Below, piece after piece: positions 11,801-24,555 of a stretch of DNA of 64,000 bases. The number at the start of each line of letters is the position of its first letter. Position 1 is the stretch's first letter. The translations under genes and the position numbers were made by a program. The stretch covers positions 427,520-491,519 of the forward strand of contig NW_003101664.1 of assembly GCF_000003855.2 (NCBI RefSeq). Direction: 5' to 3'. The DNA comes from Blastomyces gilchristii SLH14081 (lineage: Eukaryota > Ascomycota > Eurotiomycetes > Onygenales > Ajellomycetaceae). The notes below the pieces were generated by a model. The model was not told the origin of the DNA and did no database searches. It was given only the letters and a program-made list of their open reading frames with translations.

Positions 11801-12796
11801 ATTTCATAGATAAGATATATGAAGATAATCTTGAGAAATATAAGATTTCTCAACTTCTGACAAAAACAGATCTCACAGAGAGACTCTATTTTCATAATAT
11901 CAGAGACTAAGTGTTATTAAAAAGTGTTACTTTCATGCAATGCACATGTACTTACTGCAGTGATTTACTCTCTATATATGTAACTGAGAGTTATAGCTTT
12001 CTTATACTGCACAGCTCTCTCTGAGATGCTGTTAGCAGTTTACAACTCATATAGTCTCTCAGTTTAGCATGTACTGTGTGTATACAGCTCTGTATACTGA
12101 GACTGTATTAATTATTATAATCTGACATGATACTTGCTTTTCACAGACCATGTTTTATTTAAAGAGAGAGAAGAAAGATACAACTGTTGTTTTATTAAGA
12201 AGAAAATGAATAATTAGTATTATTAAATATAATTTAATTCATCTGTATTTAAAATTTAATTAGTCTATACTCTTTAATTTAAGAGTTTCTAAGAGTGTTT
12301 TAATAGTTTTCATACCAGCTTGAACTTAGTGATGAGTTGAAGAAGAAGAGAAAAGAGAGAAGAAAGAAATGAGAATAACTTATCTTTATAATATGAAAAC
12401 AGAGAATCACTGTAATCATTCTTTCTAGTAACAAAGATCTGTTTTCTGCATGTATCTCTGATATAGATTATATAATAACTGTATATAAAGAATATTAATA
12501 GTGCATGTATTAAATGAAGATAATATTACTATATAATACTGTAGCTGTTTCTGTACATCTCTGAATGCTGTTAATAGTTTCTTTATCTCTTTATATTTGA
12601 TAAGTTAATAATATATTTCAATGCACTCTTTCTTTCATTATTATTAGTATTATCATCATCATTATTATTATCATCACTATTATTATCATCATTACTATTA
12701 TCATCACTATTATATTATTACTAGCTGTCTTCTCTGCCTTCATCTCTCTTCAACACTTAGTAAAATCAATTATATTATTTCTCTTCAAATATTCTG
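11801..12796. other. hAT 5' leader, non-coding
   Basis: No coding sequence recognised. It contains inverted GTGTTA-type motifs near 11,909-11,932 related to the 14-bp hAT motif, and an AT-rich microsatellite near 12,636-12,722. It is probably the promoter and subterminal region of the autonomous hAT; the function is inferred from position only. Confidence 0.5.
12636..12722. repeat. (ATT/ATC)n compound microsatellite
   Basis: A run of mixed ATT, ATC and ACT triplets with slightly imperfect phase inside the hAT leader. Confidence 0.85.
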
Positions 12797-15700
12797 CGGT
12801 TCTGTGAACTATCAAGGCGCGTGAGCACTGTCACAGATTGAAGAAAGAGAAGAAGAAGGTATTTAAGCACAGAGAGACAGATTATAAGATACATTATAAT
12901 ATTTTAAAGAGACTCTGTAAGAGAGCAGAATAATAACAATTTTAAGTAATACTTCTGATAGATTTAGACTGAACTAAGTATAGAAATAATGTAAATGACA
13001 TTATCTATGAGAGATTGAAAAAGAAGATAGTGAAGAGTTTTATATAGTAGTGATGAAATCAGAAGAAGTTCTGAGAATGATTTAAGATCAAGATAAAGAG
13101 AGAGAGAGAGAAGAAGAGTATTACTATAAATAAGTAATAGCAGAAGAAGATTGAGAAGATATTAAAGTAGAAAATAAAGAAGTCAAAACTGATAAGTTTT
13201 TTATTAAGAGATAATGATTTTTAATAATACTTCTGTTCTCTAATTGATTAGCAGAAGCTGACAGAGAAGAAGGGAATTAAGGTCTTGTTTAGATCTCAAA
13301 TGCACTTCATAATGCAGAATATTGAGAAGATAGTTCTACTTTCTGAGCATGCTAATCTGCTTACTGCTGAGATGAAACTCAAGACAGTAGATCAGAAAAT
13401 GTGAGATTTTAAGACACAGATTAATCTGACTGAGAGAAAGCAGTGAGAACTCTTCTCTGAGAAGGCAGCAGAGAGAGATTTTAAAATAGTTATCATCTCA
13501 GATGAGAAGAAGAAGAAGAAGAAGAATAAGAATAAGAAGTGAATTATGAAGAATGATGAGAAGAATGAGAAAGAGAAGAAAGATAATAAGTAGAAAAAGT
13601 TTTTTTCTTTTGATATTAATTAGTTATAAGTTTGTAACTATTAGTTAATAATTGAAATTAATTTTGAGTTTTCAAAAATTATTATACAAGTTGTAATCAA
13701 TTATCAATATCAGAAATAATATATATATATATATTTAACTATCATGTCACTATAATGTATAAGTATTAACATTTTTTCAACATTGATATTTACAATATTA
13801 ATATATTTTTAATAATATCATCTGATAATGTAATTTGATAATACTCTCTTTCATAATATTAATATATTTCAAGAAATATGACAGAGATTAATCAAGATTA
13901 TTTATTTACTTTTATATATTGATGATATTCAATCTGAGTTAGTACTAAAATTATAACTAAGCTAAGAAAGAAGATTATTTTCTCTTATATTAATTTTTCT
14001 TACACACATCAGTGATCAGTTATTGAAAATAAATTATTATCTTTCTTAAATTATTATTATATCTTCTGAATTCACTTCTTTCACTTCTTTTACTTCTATT
14101 AAAGATTTACAAACTCTTCAAGAAATCACTGTAAATCACAAAGTCTATGTTATTTACAATTCAATACAGAATACTCTTTTTCAATTATAATAAATGATTA
14201 CTTCATTCTTTATATCTGATTTCAGATCATGAAATTTATGAAAAACTCAACAAAAACACTGAGATAAACTATGAAATAATTATCAACAGATTGTATTATA
14301 GATTACTAAAGAGTTATCTCTCTACTGTAATCACTATAACTTTATTCAGAAATATTCATTATAAACTGATTATAGTTCTAAAGAAATTTCTCAACATCTG
14401 AAGTCATCAGAATGCAGATAATAAAAGAAAAATAATCAGAAAATTACTACTGAGCTGATAAGTTACTTTATCAGATAATAATTTTTAATAACACTAACTT
14501 TCTAATTTAAAGAAAATCATGTGAAAATAACTGTGTACTAGTACTCTGATTTCATAACTCTTATCTGATAACTTTTATAAATAATTACTTTGTATATATA
14601 TATCTCTGAATCTTTCTCTTTGATTAATTGAAAACTCTGAATTCTGAACACTTCTTCAAATGCTTAATTCAAATCTTCATATTTTATATCAATTCTGTCT
14701 TCAGTTCAATCTCAAGATATACTATAAAGTTAATATACAATATCTAGAATCAGAGTTGAAGAATCATTGAAGAGTATCTCTCACAGTGAATGTATAAACT
14801 AGTATAAACAATCTTACATTTATAAGAGTTATATGTTATTACATTGATAAGAACTGAACTTATTAAGAGATATTAATTGAATTTAAATCATTGATTAGTA
14901 GTTATACTGAAGATTATATAACAGAGATATTAATAACTATGATTAAAAATAACTATTAAGATATTAGTCTCAGTCTTCTTACAATTACAACTGATAATGC
15001 TGTGAATAACTACACTATGATGAAGAGCTTGAAGTAAAAATTGACTTTGTATTTCTGAAATAATAAACAAGGTCATATTCTCTGCATTGCTCATGTGATT
15101 TAACTTGTGATATAAACACTGATAAAGAATCTTAATATTAAGATAAAGAATAATGAGATGACTGATTCTTGAGATGAGAATGAGATAAAAGTGATTACTT
15201 AAGTAACTTTTATATTCATTTTATAAAAGATAATGTTTTTTAATAACACTTTTTAATAATACTACTGTTAATTTTGAATAGATTGACTAATAATTTAAAT
15301 ATCACAGATTCAAAACATTGCTAATGTAATTTGTATCTTCTCTAAACAATAATAATGATTTTATAATATTCAATAAATAAATAAATCAGTCATATCACTG
15401 AATATGATATAGAATGTTAGAATATAATGAAGTTCAATATATAAGATAACTATTTAAACTCTTCAATTATATCAGATAATTGATCATTGAGTGTAACACT
15501 CTGATTGAAAAAAGATTCAGATATTGAAACTTTCTGATATGAAGTGAACTCAGTTGAAATATATGATTGATTTACTGTTTCAGTTTTATAAGATAATAAA
15601 GATAGTCTCAATTACTTGTATATTAATACTGCAGTCAGTTTAGTGAGTGTATAACAGTTTATTTACTTATCTTGAGAAGTAGTTGAATTATTTAAAAAGA

Positions 15701-15804
15701 AACTCAGTCTGAGATAATGCTATAGCACAGGCTATTATTACTGTAAGAGATAAACTAGTATATTACTATAGTAAAACTGAACAATCTTTTACAGAGTACT
15801 ATAC
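12797..15804 (+). pseudogene. hAT transposase remnant, copy B, 5' and central part
   Basis: Collinear with 1-3,020 of copy A and more heavily mutated in places (several TAA and TAG where copy A keeps CAA or CAG). The DNAVNNYTMM block lies near 14,990 and the CIAHVIQL-equivalent near 15,080. The same intron-like intervals with the 14-bp motif are present. The frame is broken by many stops, and the 3' part is separated by 8.7 kb of retrotransposon. Confidence 0.65.
15801..15804. repeat. Gypsy-A target-site duplication, left
   Basis: ATAC, repeated at 24,544-24,547 directly outside the right LTR. Four bases is short for Ty3/gypsy (usually five); a mutated fifth base is possible. Confidence 0.75.
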
Positions 15805-15971
15805 TGTGACTCGGAAGAACGTATAACTGTCGGATAATAACGCGGCCGCTTCTGAACTTGCTTACGAGTGTAAAGAGGCCATAGCAGCCACTAATTAATT
15901 TAGTGTACAATATATAAGAAGCCGGTGTACGCCTGTAATCATACACTAACTCAAGCAACCTTTGAATCACA
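15805..15971 (+). repeat. Gypsy-A 5' LTR
   Basis: 167 bp, TGTGA...TCACA ends. It retains a CpG-dense core (CGCGGCCGC near 15,839) that the 3' LTR has largely lost. An AATATATAAGAAG stretch near 15,910 may be the TATA element. The sequence just after it (TCTGATAGCATG) is where the primer-binding site should be, but it is too altered to name the tRNA. Confidence 0.92.
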
Positions 15972-16039
15972 TCTGATAGCATGTCTAAAAACTAGTGAGA
16001 AGTGCAGACTTCTTCAGAGTGTGATAATTCTGTCTATGA

Positions 16040-17800
16040 AGTGATTTATAGTTATCATACCAGTGTGGTTCTAGAATATCTCAAAAGATAGTATATGAAG
16101 AGCAGTGAGTGAAAGAGCATCTGATTGATACTGCTTCACTTGTTAAGAGAAAACTTCACACCCAGGCAAATGCCATGTATGTGAACAGATAAGATATGAG
16201 AAAGGAAATGAGAGCAGTGAACCAGATTCAAAGAAGTTCACTTTCTACTCAAAAGAAGGATAAAAAGAGAGAGAATAACCATCACTGAAGTTATACAATG
16301 ATAACAGAAATTATATAATGATATAGTGATATAATGATAGACATTGTATGATCAATGAGAAATCACTGAAATGAATATCTTTTCTAGTCAATATGAATAA
16401 CATTCTTCTCTGCTACCTGAACTGAAAGATATGTAGAATCTCTCAGAGAATTTACTTAAAGCAGTAAGAAAAGTAGCTGAAACTGCTGAACTGAAATTGA
16501 AGCTCTGTATATATATAAGGATTCTAAATGAGATTGAGATCTTGTGTACACAGTGACAGGCTGAGATGGAAGCTAAATAACAATTGACATTCACAGCAGA
16601 TTAAGTATTCACTATAAAGAGCTTCACTGACACAATCATCATCATCAATAAGAATAGAGAAAACTAGATCTTAGATCTGCAGTAAGAGATTGAATGTTTA
16701 TATAGACAGGTGACTATACTGAATCTGAAGATCTTATCATGATTGTTCATGATCTTTTCAGAAGTGTACACATCATCAGAGATCACTTCACAGAATGAGA
16801 ATCTGAGTATAAAATATATCAAGTCAGAAGATCTGTCTGAGTTACTAAGCTTCAATAACAACTGAAAAAATAATGCTGCAATCAGCTGACTAAGTCAGAT
16901 ATGATTATATTATCAGATTAAATATGAACTCACAGATAGATAGTTAACAGAATTTCAACAAGTCTTAAGATCTGCTGCATTTCTACACAGAAAAGTAAAA
17001 TCATTATAAATAACTGATAAAAAGATGAATCTCACAGATCTGAAGTGATATTCATTTTTATAAATATGAAATGAGTTTTTCAAATGAATCTTACACAACT
17101 TTGAGAAAGTGAACATATGAGATAAGTATTATAAATACTTCACTGAGTGCAGATAAGTAAGTGATCTTATATCATACTTTATATACTTCAGCTTACACTA
17201 TCTTGCATTGAATAAAGAGCTTTCAATATCTTTCTATCTATAGATTTTCATTCATGATCTTACATCTGAGTTGAGAGTAGAATAAAAATACTTAATCTTA
17301 TAATCAGACATAGTGAAAGAAGTATATAATATTCTTATTATACAGAAACAAGTAAGTTAATTATAACAGAAAATACTGTAATTGAGTATATCTCAGTAGA
17401 GAACAGATAATCAGACTTCTATGATATAAGTTATACATCTGAATGTGATGAATCTAGATCTGAATATCATTACTAAAGTACTGAATTCTCTGAAAAAGAA
17501 ATCCTCTGAGTGAAAATCTTGATATTATGAGTATCAAGCTTGCTTTAACTGTAAATGTTAAAATCATGATGTAAAAGATTACACTCAGTGTGCACAGTTA
17601 AGAGAAGTAAGAAAGTTAAAAAACTAGCAGAATCAGTGAGCTTGAAGACACTCACTGATATTCTATGAAAAGTCTTCAAAGTGAAAGAGATGCTCATGTT
17701 AAATGACTCTCTGAATTCTGTGAATATTAAGAGAAAGCAGGCTTCTGAATGAGATGTAAGTGAGAATGATAAAGTAAACACTCATCTCAATGTCTTGAGA
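16040..17800 (+). pseudogene. Gypsy-A gag remnant
   Basis: Collinear with the gag of copy 1. After a poorly readable start, helical gag-like sequence is seen from about 16,430 (MKNLSE-like region) to a CCHC zinc knuckle near 17,547-17,590 that binds genomic RNA in active elements. In this copy the last cysteine of the knuckle reads tyrosine, while copy 1 keeps the cysteine but has a stop inside the knuckle. TGA codons replace most expected tryptophans. It makes no protein as it stands. Confidence 0.65.
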
Positions 17801-20800
17801 CCTGAAATGTTAATGTATAAGAGACACTTGAATAAGAATTGAGAGATAGCTATAAAAGTATTAGTGAATACAGAAGCTTCTATATAATATATTAGTAATT
17901 ATATAATCTGAAGACTGAAAGAGATTCACTGAGTGAAGAATCTCTGATGTATAAGATTATCTGATAATTAATATTTGATATCATCTGCAAGAGTAAGAGT
18001 TTCCTTACACTTCAGAGAATGATCTTGCTATACTTAAGTGCAAGAGCTGCAGAATATGAAATACAATCTTATTCTCAGACTCAATTAGTTTCAAAGATTC
18101 AATTCACAGATTCAATGATGTACATGTTATATATGATTGACTGATAGAAAGAGAACAGTTCATACAATTCTATTAACTGATATAAGAAGAACATTTCACA
18201 TTTCTGATATAGAAGAGTTAAATCTGCTTATATATTAACAAGTAAAGAGAACAATTTGTAAGATCTTATTTAAAAGCATTCTGTATATCATACAGAACTC
18301 AGAAGTGGAGAAAATCAAGATAAAGAATATACAGAAGAATAAGCATATGAAGAAGCTTCTGAAGAAGTATGAAAAGATCTTCTGAATAAATCTTTCACTG
18401 AAATTGCTGCTAAAACAAGGATTCATACACAAGATTGACATAAGAGATGCAAAATCAATCAATCAGAATGTGTACTCTCTGTCATAAACACATCTTGAAG
18501 AACAGAAGTATCAGATCACAGATCTTCTAGAACATGATCTCATACAACTCTTATCAAGTGTGTGAGACTTTTCAGTTCTATTTGTGAAAAAGATGAATAA
18601 GAAGTAGCAGATATGTATTGATTATTGAGCACTTAATAAGCTTATAATCAAGAATGAATATTTATTATCACAGATTCAATAATAGTTGAATACAGTTAGA
18701 AATATCTGATATCTATCAAAGATCAATCTTCTCTCAGAATACTGACAGATCTGTATAGATGAGCTGTCAGTTCTGTGAACTGTGTTTAATATACAATGAG
18801 AGAAGTTTGAATTTCTGATAATATTATTCAGTCTGATAAATACATCTATCATCTTTTAAACAATGATGAATACAATTCTTTATAAATAGAATAAAATCTC
18901 ATATCTTATATATCTTGATAACATTCTAGTCTTTTCAAACTTATATAATGAATATCTGAAGTATCTTGATAAAGTGCTTACAACTCTGACAGAGTATAAG
19001 CTCTATATTAAATTAATAAAGTGTGTGTTTGAAACAGAAGAGTTGAAGTTTGTAGAATATATAGTAAGTGATGACTATATACACTTCATCTCAGAGAAAT
19101 TGAATGTCATAGTGAATTGACTGTGACTGAGAAATGTATATTATATATAACAGTTTCTTGAGTTAATCTCATATTATCACAGATTCATCAAGAATTTCAT
19201 ATAAATATCTATATCACTCTCAGATCTCTTAAGAGAAATGAATACAAATCTGTGAAAGAAGAAGTTTCATTCAATTATCTGAAATACTGTGTGTAAAGAG
19301 ACTTTTCTCACACTGAGAAAAAGTGTAATAATATCTCTAGTGCTTATTCAATCAGATTGTGATAAACCTTTCTACATCAAGACAGATGTATTTAAATGAG
19401 CTATCAGAGACACTCTTCTGCAGATGAGTAGAAACAGCAAGCTACACTCAGTGATATATGATAATAGAAAACTATCAGACACTGAGCTTAATTACTCAGT
19501 GTATGAAAAGAAATTGCTAGCAATCAAGCATGTACTGATGTTATGAGATAGATATATTAACAACAGGCATATAACAATGATGATCATGAATTATAAAAGC
19601 CTTATCTATCTATAATTGATAATAAACCTTTCAAACACTTAGTATATTGAATCTCAGAGTTTCAAGTGTATAATCTTCATATTAAATACTGAAAGAAATC
19701 AGACACTGTAATACTTAATGTAATCAGTCACAGATCTGATTTCATGAGTAAGAATTCTGTGAATCAGATATAAGAAAAGTTCATATTAAATACACTGAGA
19801 GAGTATAAGAAATCAGAATGAGTGAACATTATAATCTCTTACTTAAAGAATAGCAAGATATTGAATGATAAGCATCTTGTAAAAGTAGTAGAAGAGATGC
19901 TTCTGAACTTCAAGCTGAGGAAATTGAAAAATGATGTTATGCTTTACTGCAATCTAGAATATGCAGAAGCTCTCTATCTAGAACACTTATTTAGATATGA
20001 CTTGATAGCTCACATACACAAGGAATTCAGTCACTTAGAAAGCTCTGAACTTATGAGTGTATTTGAATCAAGAGTATACTGGTCAAGCATGACTGAGAAC
20101 ATTCAGACATATGCTTACAAGTGCCTGAATTGCCAGGTCATGAAAGAATCTAAGAAAGGATTAGAACATGAGAAAGTATAACATCAGATGAAGTGTACAA
20201 TACAACTGTTTAAATAATGAGAGATGAACCTTATAGACATACTGCTGCAGATGTTAAATGAAAATTGATGAATAATCACTGCTATTGATTACACTACTGA
20301 CTGGCCAGTTGCAAAAGCAGTTTCAGAGATGATAGAGAAGATAGTAGCAAAGTTTCTACATAATGAGATCTATATCAACTATGAAATACTGCATGAGATT
20401 CTAACTGATAATGATGTGAATCTCATAGAAGAAGCAGTGAGGCATTTTGTAAGTCAGTTATAGACAAGATATTATAGAATAATATCATATCACTTATAAA
20501 TGAATGAGAAAGTAAAATACTTGAATAGAATCTTGAGCAACATGCTGATGAAATATCTAATGAGCAAGTCTACAAGATTATGAGATGAATATCTCAGTCA
20601 GGTACTATTAGTCACACAAATTCAGCAGCATGCAGTCTTCAAGTGTTCATCATTTTATCTGTTGTATGAATTGTACCTATACATTTCAGAGAATGTTTCA
20701 GAAAAGATGAAAGAGAGAACAGCAGTTACAGACACAGTAGTAGCAGTTGCAGATGCAACAGTTGCAGACATGGAATCAAGATTGAAAGAGATCAGCCATG

Positions 20801-22190
20801 CACATGCAAAAGCTAATGAGTTACTCCTGAACTGAGCAATTCAATTGAAAAGAATATGAGACTCACTAGTTAAGAAATTGAGTCTCAAGATAAAAATATA
20901 AGTTCTTATATATAATGAGAGTTCTGAGAAGTTTCAATCTAGATGATTTGAGTTATATAAAATACTCAAATCACATTCTCTGAGAATATATACATTGAAA
21001 GAATCAGAGAGACAGATCTTATACAACTTAATAAATAATTCATAACTTGTGAAAGCAAAGATACAAGACCTGAGTGAATTATAATCATTCACAGCACTAT
21101 TGTCAGTATTGAATAGACTGACCGTGTGACCGTGTCTGAGACCAGGACCAGATTTTTTGATAGTTTCATTACCAATTCGACTGATCTCATTACACAGTTT
21201 TAACATTAAATAGTAGTCTCATACTGTCTCAGTGAGACTTACTGTCTACTCTTGTCACATTTTCCAAATGAGACCATGATTTTCACTTCTCAATTTAAAT
21301 TATTTTTATTGCTTTAAATGACTTTAAATCTCATTTGAGTGTTACCAAAAAGTGTTACTTTTTAAAAAATTAAAAATAGTCTAAAAAAAACCTTAAAATG
21401 TCTAAAAATAGTAACTTTATGCCAAGAATGAGACTAAATGGGACCAAATAAGACCACTTTCTCATTTTTTTCAAGTCATGATTCCATTTTAAGATCTGAT
21501 ATATAGTCACTTTACATGTTTTTTTGATAGTCAGTCCCAGCGGGATTCACGCCAAGAAATGTATGGGACCAGATCAAATGAGATCAAATATGAAATTCAT
21601 GATCCTGGCGGCCAGTCTAGTATTGAAAAAGAAGAGACTTATAATTGAAAAGTCTCACAAAGTAAGAGAAATCATAGACACTTATGAATCAGATAATCTC
21701 ACTTATTCTGATCTTTTCATGATTATAAGAAAAGAATAAGAAGAAATGAAGAAATCAGATAAATATCACACTTTAATAAGTGATAAAACTGTAGCTGATT
21801 GTATGATAACATGCTGCAGACAGCAGACACAATACAGTAAAGAACAGTCTCAAAATAGCGGACTTATACATAGATTAGATCATAGAAGAAAAAGGAATTT
21901 AGAGTTGAATTCAACTGTTTATATCAGTTCAATTATGAAGATAACAGAGAATGAAGCATCTGAAACATTTATAAACATGTGAGATTAAGTCATCTTAACA
22001 TCTGAGAATGCTCAGAGATCAGATAAGATTAGTTTTAATGAGCTGTTTACTGTAGTAATCTGAGTAAGTGAAGAGAGACAGTATAATGCATGAGACAGAA
22101 TTATAAAAGATGAAAGCTGCTAAACCTAGTCACTGAACACTGTATTATATAGAGATTATGTAAGAGTAGTGACTAACAGATAAAGAAAAA
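17800..22190 (+). pseudogene. Gypsy-A pol remnant: protease, RT, RNase H, integrase
   Basis: Protease near 17,860 (VNTEAS at the DTGA site). Reverse transcriptase about 18,500-19,150, with a YLDN-like block near 18,911. RNase H from about 19,365 (PFYIKTDVFK, where TDAS is usual). Integrase zinc-binding domain 19,822-20,181, with an uninterrupted 119-residue stretch holding HIHKEFSH and CLNCQ (HHCC type). The catalytic core follows (AIDYTTDWPVAKAV near 20,280, LTDNDVN near 20,400). The integrase half has far fewer stops than gag. The frame seems to continue across the 506-bp insertion (SVL before, VLKKKRLIIEKSHK after) to about 22,190. No chromodomain was found. Confidence 0.82.
21114..21619 (+). 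mobile_element. 506-bp non-autonomous hAT element, copy 2
   Basis: TIRs TAGACTGACCG and CGGCCAGTCTA, with an exact 8-bp TSD GTATTGAA (21,106-21,113 and 21,620-21,627). It is the least mutated of the four copies, keeping GACCGTGTGACCGTG and GGTAAC-type motifs. It lies within the pol frame of Gypsy-A and therefore inserted after that retrotransposon did. Confidence 0.95.
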
Positions 22191-22469
22191 GTGTAAGAAA
22201 AGAAAAGAGATAATGAATTGATCATCAACTGTAAGAGTTGACTGTAAAAGACAAATATTATTATATACACTTCATTCATTTTCATACATTACATGTTAAT
22301 CTATTTCCAACATCATATCACTTAAAAAATGTTAAAAATAAAGAAAATCTCAAAACTTAAGATCTGTAAGAGATTCAAGAACTGTAAGTCACTCTTATAA
22401 TAATACTGTATATATCTCTGATTTCTCTACTGCTCTGTGTACAACATTAATGTCATTTATCACAAGATT

Positions 22470-23870
22470 GACTGGAATGTCAATATAGAAATGTGTACAC
22501 ATACATATAGAAAAATTGAAGAAGTGTGAGACTCACAGAATCAGAAGTCAGAGCAGAAGAAGTGAAGATGAAAGAAATAGAAGAAGAAGAAGATATAGAA
22601 CTGAATGAATAACAGCAGAAGTCACTCAGAGCTGAACACTTATGACTCAGTATGTATATAACCTTTCTCACAGAGAAGAAAGAAGAAGTAACAGAAGAAG
22701 CTTAAGAGCAGAAGAAGATAGTCTCAGTGATGTTATTATCTTCAATTAGAATGATCTCTAACACTGAAGTAACTAAGAATTATTATTAGTGTATAAAAAC
22801 TGTAAAATCAGAAGTAAGAACAGTTACTAAATGAATACTCACTGACCTTAGAGTTGTATATATAATTATAACACATATAAGGCTCCTCTGAAAGAGAGAG
22901 AGAGATACAGAGAAATGCAGAAAGCAGAATGCAGTGAGTGAATGACTCATTCTTATAATAACATCTCAGACAAGACATACAAGTCTCATATCTGTAAGTA
23001 TAAAAAAGTATGATATCTGCATTCTCATTCTTAAAAACATGAATATCTTTCACCTGCATCATGAAGTTGAATGACAGATATCAGAGAATAGACTGATATG
23101 AATCTATCATTCTGAAGAAATTCATCAGAGTGAATATTTTTATAATATTAAACTTTACAGTTGTGAAAAGTTCCTTAATATCTGTAAATGTCATGACTTT
23201 GTATATAGTAAAACTTATAATGATTTTCTCTAAAAACAGAAAAATCAGTATCAGAAAGAAAAGATAAAAAAGAAAAAGACTTATAATTTTAATACTGTTA
23301 AGAGAGAGAATGATTCTCTGATATAAATGAATAATTGCTTTATCATGAATATTTAAAATAAATGTAATAATTAATGTCTGTGACTGAGCTTTAGATAGTT
23401 GTATTATATACAGTCTTTATACAATAAATTATTCTAAGAGTTAATAAGAAGAGTAGAAGTATATATACTGAGAAATGTAATTCATTAAGTCTATACAACA
23501 TCTTCTTGAAACAGGAAGAGCTGATAATGAAAGCAGAGATAATAAAATCAGAAGTAGCAGAAGTAAGAATTGCAGAAACAGAGGTAGCAGAAGCAGGAGA
23601 ATCAGATACAGAAATAGATGTAGAAGATTGAGAAGAGACAGCAGAGAAAGAAATAGAGAAGACAGAGAGAGATATAAGAGACTCAGTTACACATAATATA
23701 GACAATTTCTTCATTATTGTGTTCTTTAAGTTCTCAATCAATGATTTAATATTGAGTTCACTATCATTGATAAATGCAGATCTGTCAACATGTGAAGATT
23801 CTATATAAATAAAAACAAATATATCAGCATCTGCATTCATGCAAAATCATGTCAGAAAACACAATCAGAA
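22470..23870 (-). pseudogene. Probable antisense ORF in the Gypsy-A 3' region
   Basis: The minus strand between the end of pol and the 3' LTR reads as coding-like sequence. It has a 149-codon open stretch (23,840 to 23,391) starting MNADADIFVFIYIESSH with SELNIKSLIENLKNTIMKK. Then, from about 23,210 to 22,808 and interrupted only by a TGA, come FTDIKELFTTVKF, MMQVKDIHVFKNENADII and a cysteine cluster CMSCLRCYYKNESFTHC. A serine-rich segment follows (22,671 to 22,480). I recognise no family. The Cys/His spacing hints at a zinc-binding motif. The plus strand here is Glu/Lys-rich and could be the real sense instead. There is no second copy in the window to compare. Confidence 0.4.
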
Positions 23871-24376
23871 ACTCACTGAGAAGGAAAACAGTCAAGAATA
23901 TATGAGAAGATGAAGAAGATGTATTCTTCATGATAATATATTCTGATAATTATTAGAAGATAAACAAGTTCTGATCATATACATTTCATAAATGTGTTAC
24001 ACTTACTGCTAATAAACTGCTCAGTATGAGCACTATAATAATGCTTATTATAAGAATGAGAGATTATCATCAGAAATGTGTATAATATAATAGATTAATA
24101 AATAGAAGGTGTTAAACAGAAGAAGAAGCAGTAATCTTGAATAAGATAATAATAACATTTGATAATAATGATGATGAAAAAGATGATTAAAGAATGAGAA
24201 AAGTTAGTGAATGAGTAATGTAATATAGTAAAAGTTGCTTTGAGAGAGTATATGTAAGACACTAGCTGAATCAGAGATAGGTCACAAGATCATGAACACT
24301 AGTGACATGCTAATTCACATGAGACTAGAGTGAATGTTATGATCATGTGAGTGTGACTGAATCTGATGAGAGAGAA

Positions 24377-24543
24377 TGTGACTTGAAAGAATGTATAATT
24401 ATTGAATAATAACACAGCTACTTCTGAACTTGCTTATGAGTGTAAAGAGGTCATAGCAGCCACTAATTAATTTAACATACAATATATAAGAAGCCGGCGT
24501 ACGCCTGTAATCATATGCTGGCTTAAGCAACCTTTGAATCACA
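24377..24543 (+). repeat. Gypsy-A 3' LTR
   Basis: 167 bp, alignable without gaps to 15,805-15,971 but with the CpG-rich core converted (CGCGGCCGC to CACAGCTAC). It retains GCCGGCGTACGCC where the 5' LTR has one change, so both LTRs have been mutated independently. Confidence 0.92.
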
Positions 24544-24555
24544 ATACTATAGCAG

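Larger units (their letters stand above)
11777..15804 (+). mobile_element. hAT DNA transposon, copy B, left part
   Basis: Begins with TAGACTGACTGTGTGACTGT, the left end of the 506-bp element, so this looks like the true 5' terminus of the autonomous hAT. About 1 kb of non-coding leader (to about 12,796) precedes the region homologous to copy A. The transposase core recurs near 15,000-15,110 and the KLVYYYSKTEQSF-like block near 15,748-15,785. A complete Gypsy-A interrupts it at 15,805. It resumes at 24,548. Confidence 0.78.
15805..24543 (+). mobile_element. Complete Ty3/gypsy LTR retrotransposon Gypsy-A, copy 2
   Basis: 8,739 bp, with two 167-bp LTRs beginning TGTGAC and ending AATCACA, flanked by ATAC. 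It sits inside hAT copy B; joining 15,804 to 24,548 restores collinearity with copy A. Order on the plus strand is gag, protease, reverse transcriptase, RNase H, integrase, which is the Ty3/gypsy order. A 506-bp hAT derivative is inserted at 21,114-21,619. About 2 kb between the end of pol and the 3' LTR contains a probable antisense ORF. All frames carry stops. Confidence 0.93.

Noticed and set aside
12636..12722. Possible CRISPR-like or regular repeat array
   Set aside because: Imperfect triplet microsatellite without spacers.
21524..21739. 71-codon ORF starting MIVSPSGIHAKK
   Set aside because: It begins inside the 506-bp element and crosses its TSD into the Gypsy-A pol frame; a chance fusion.
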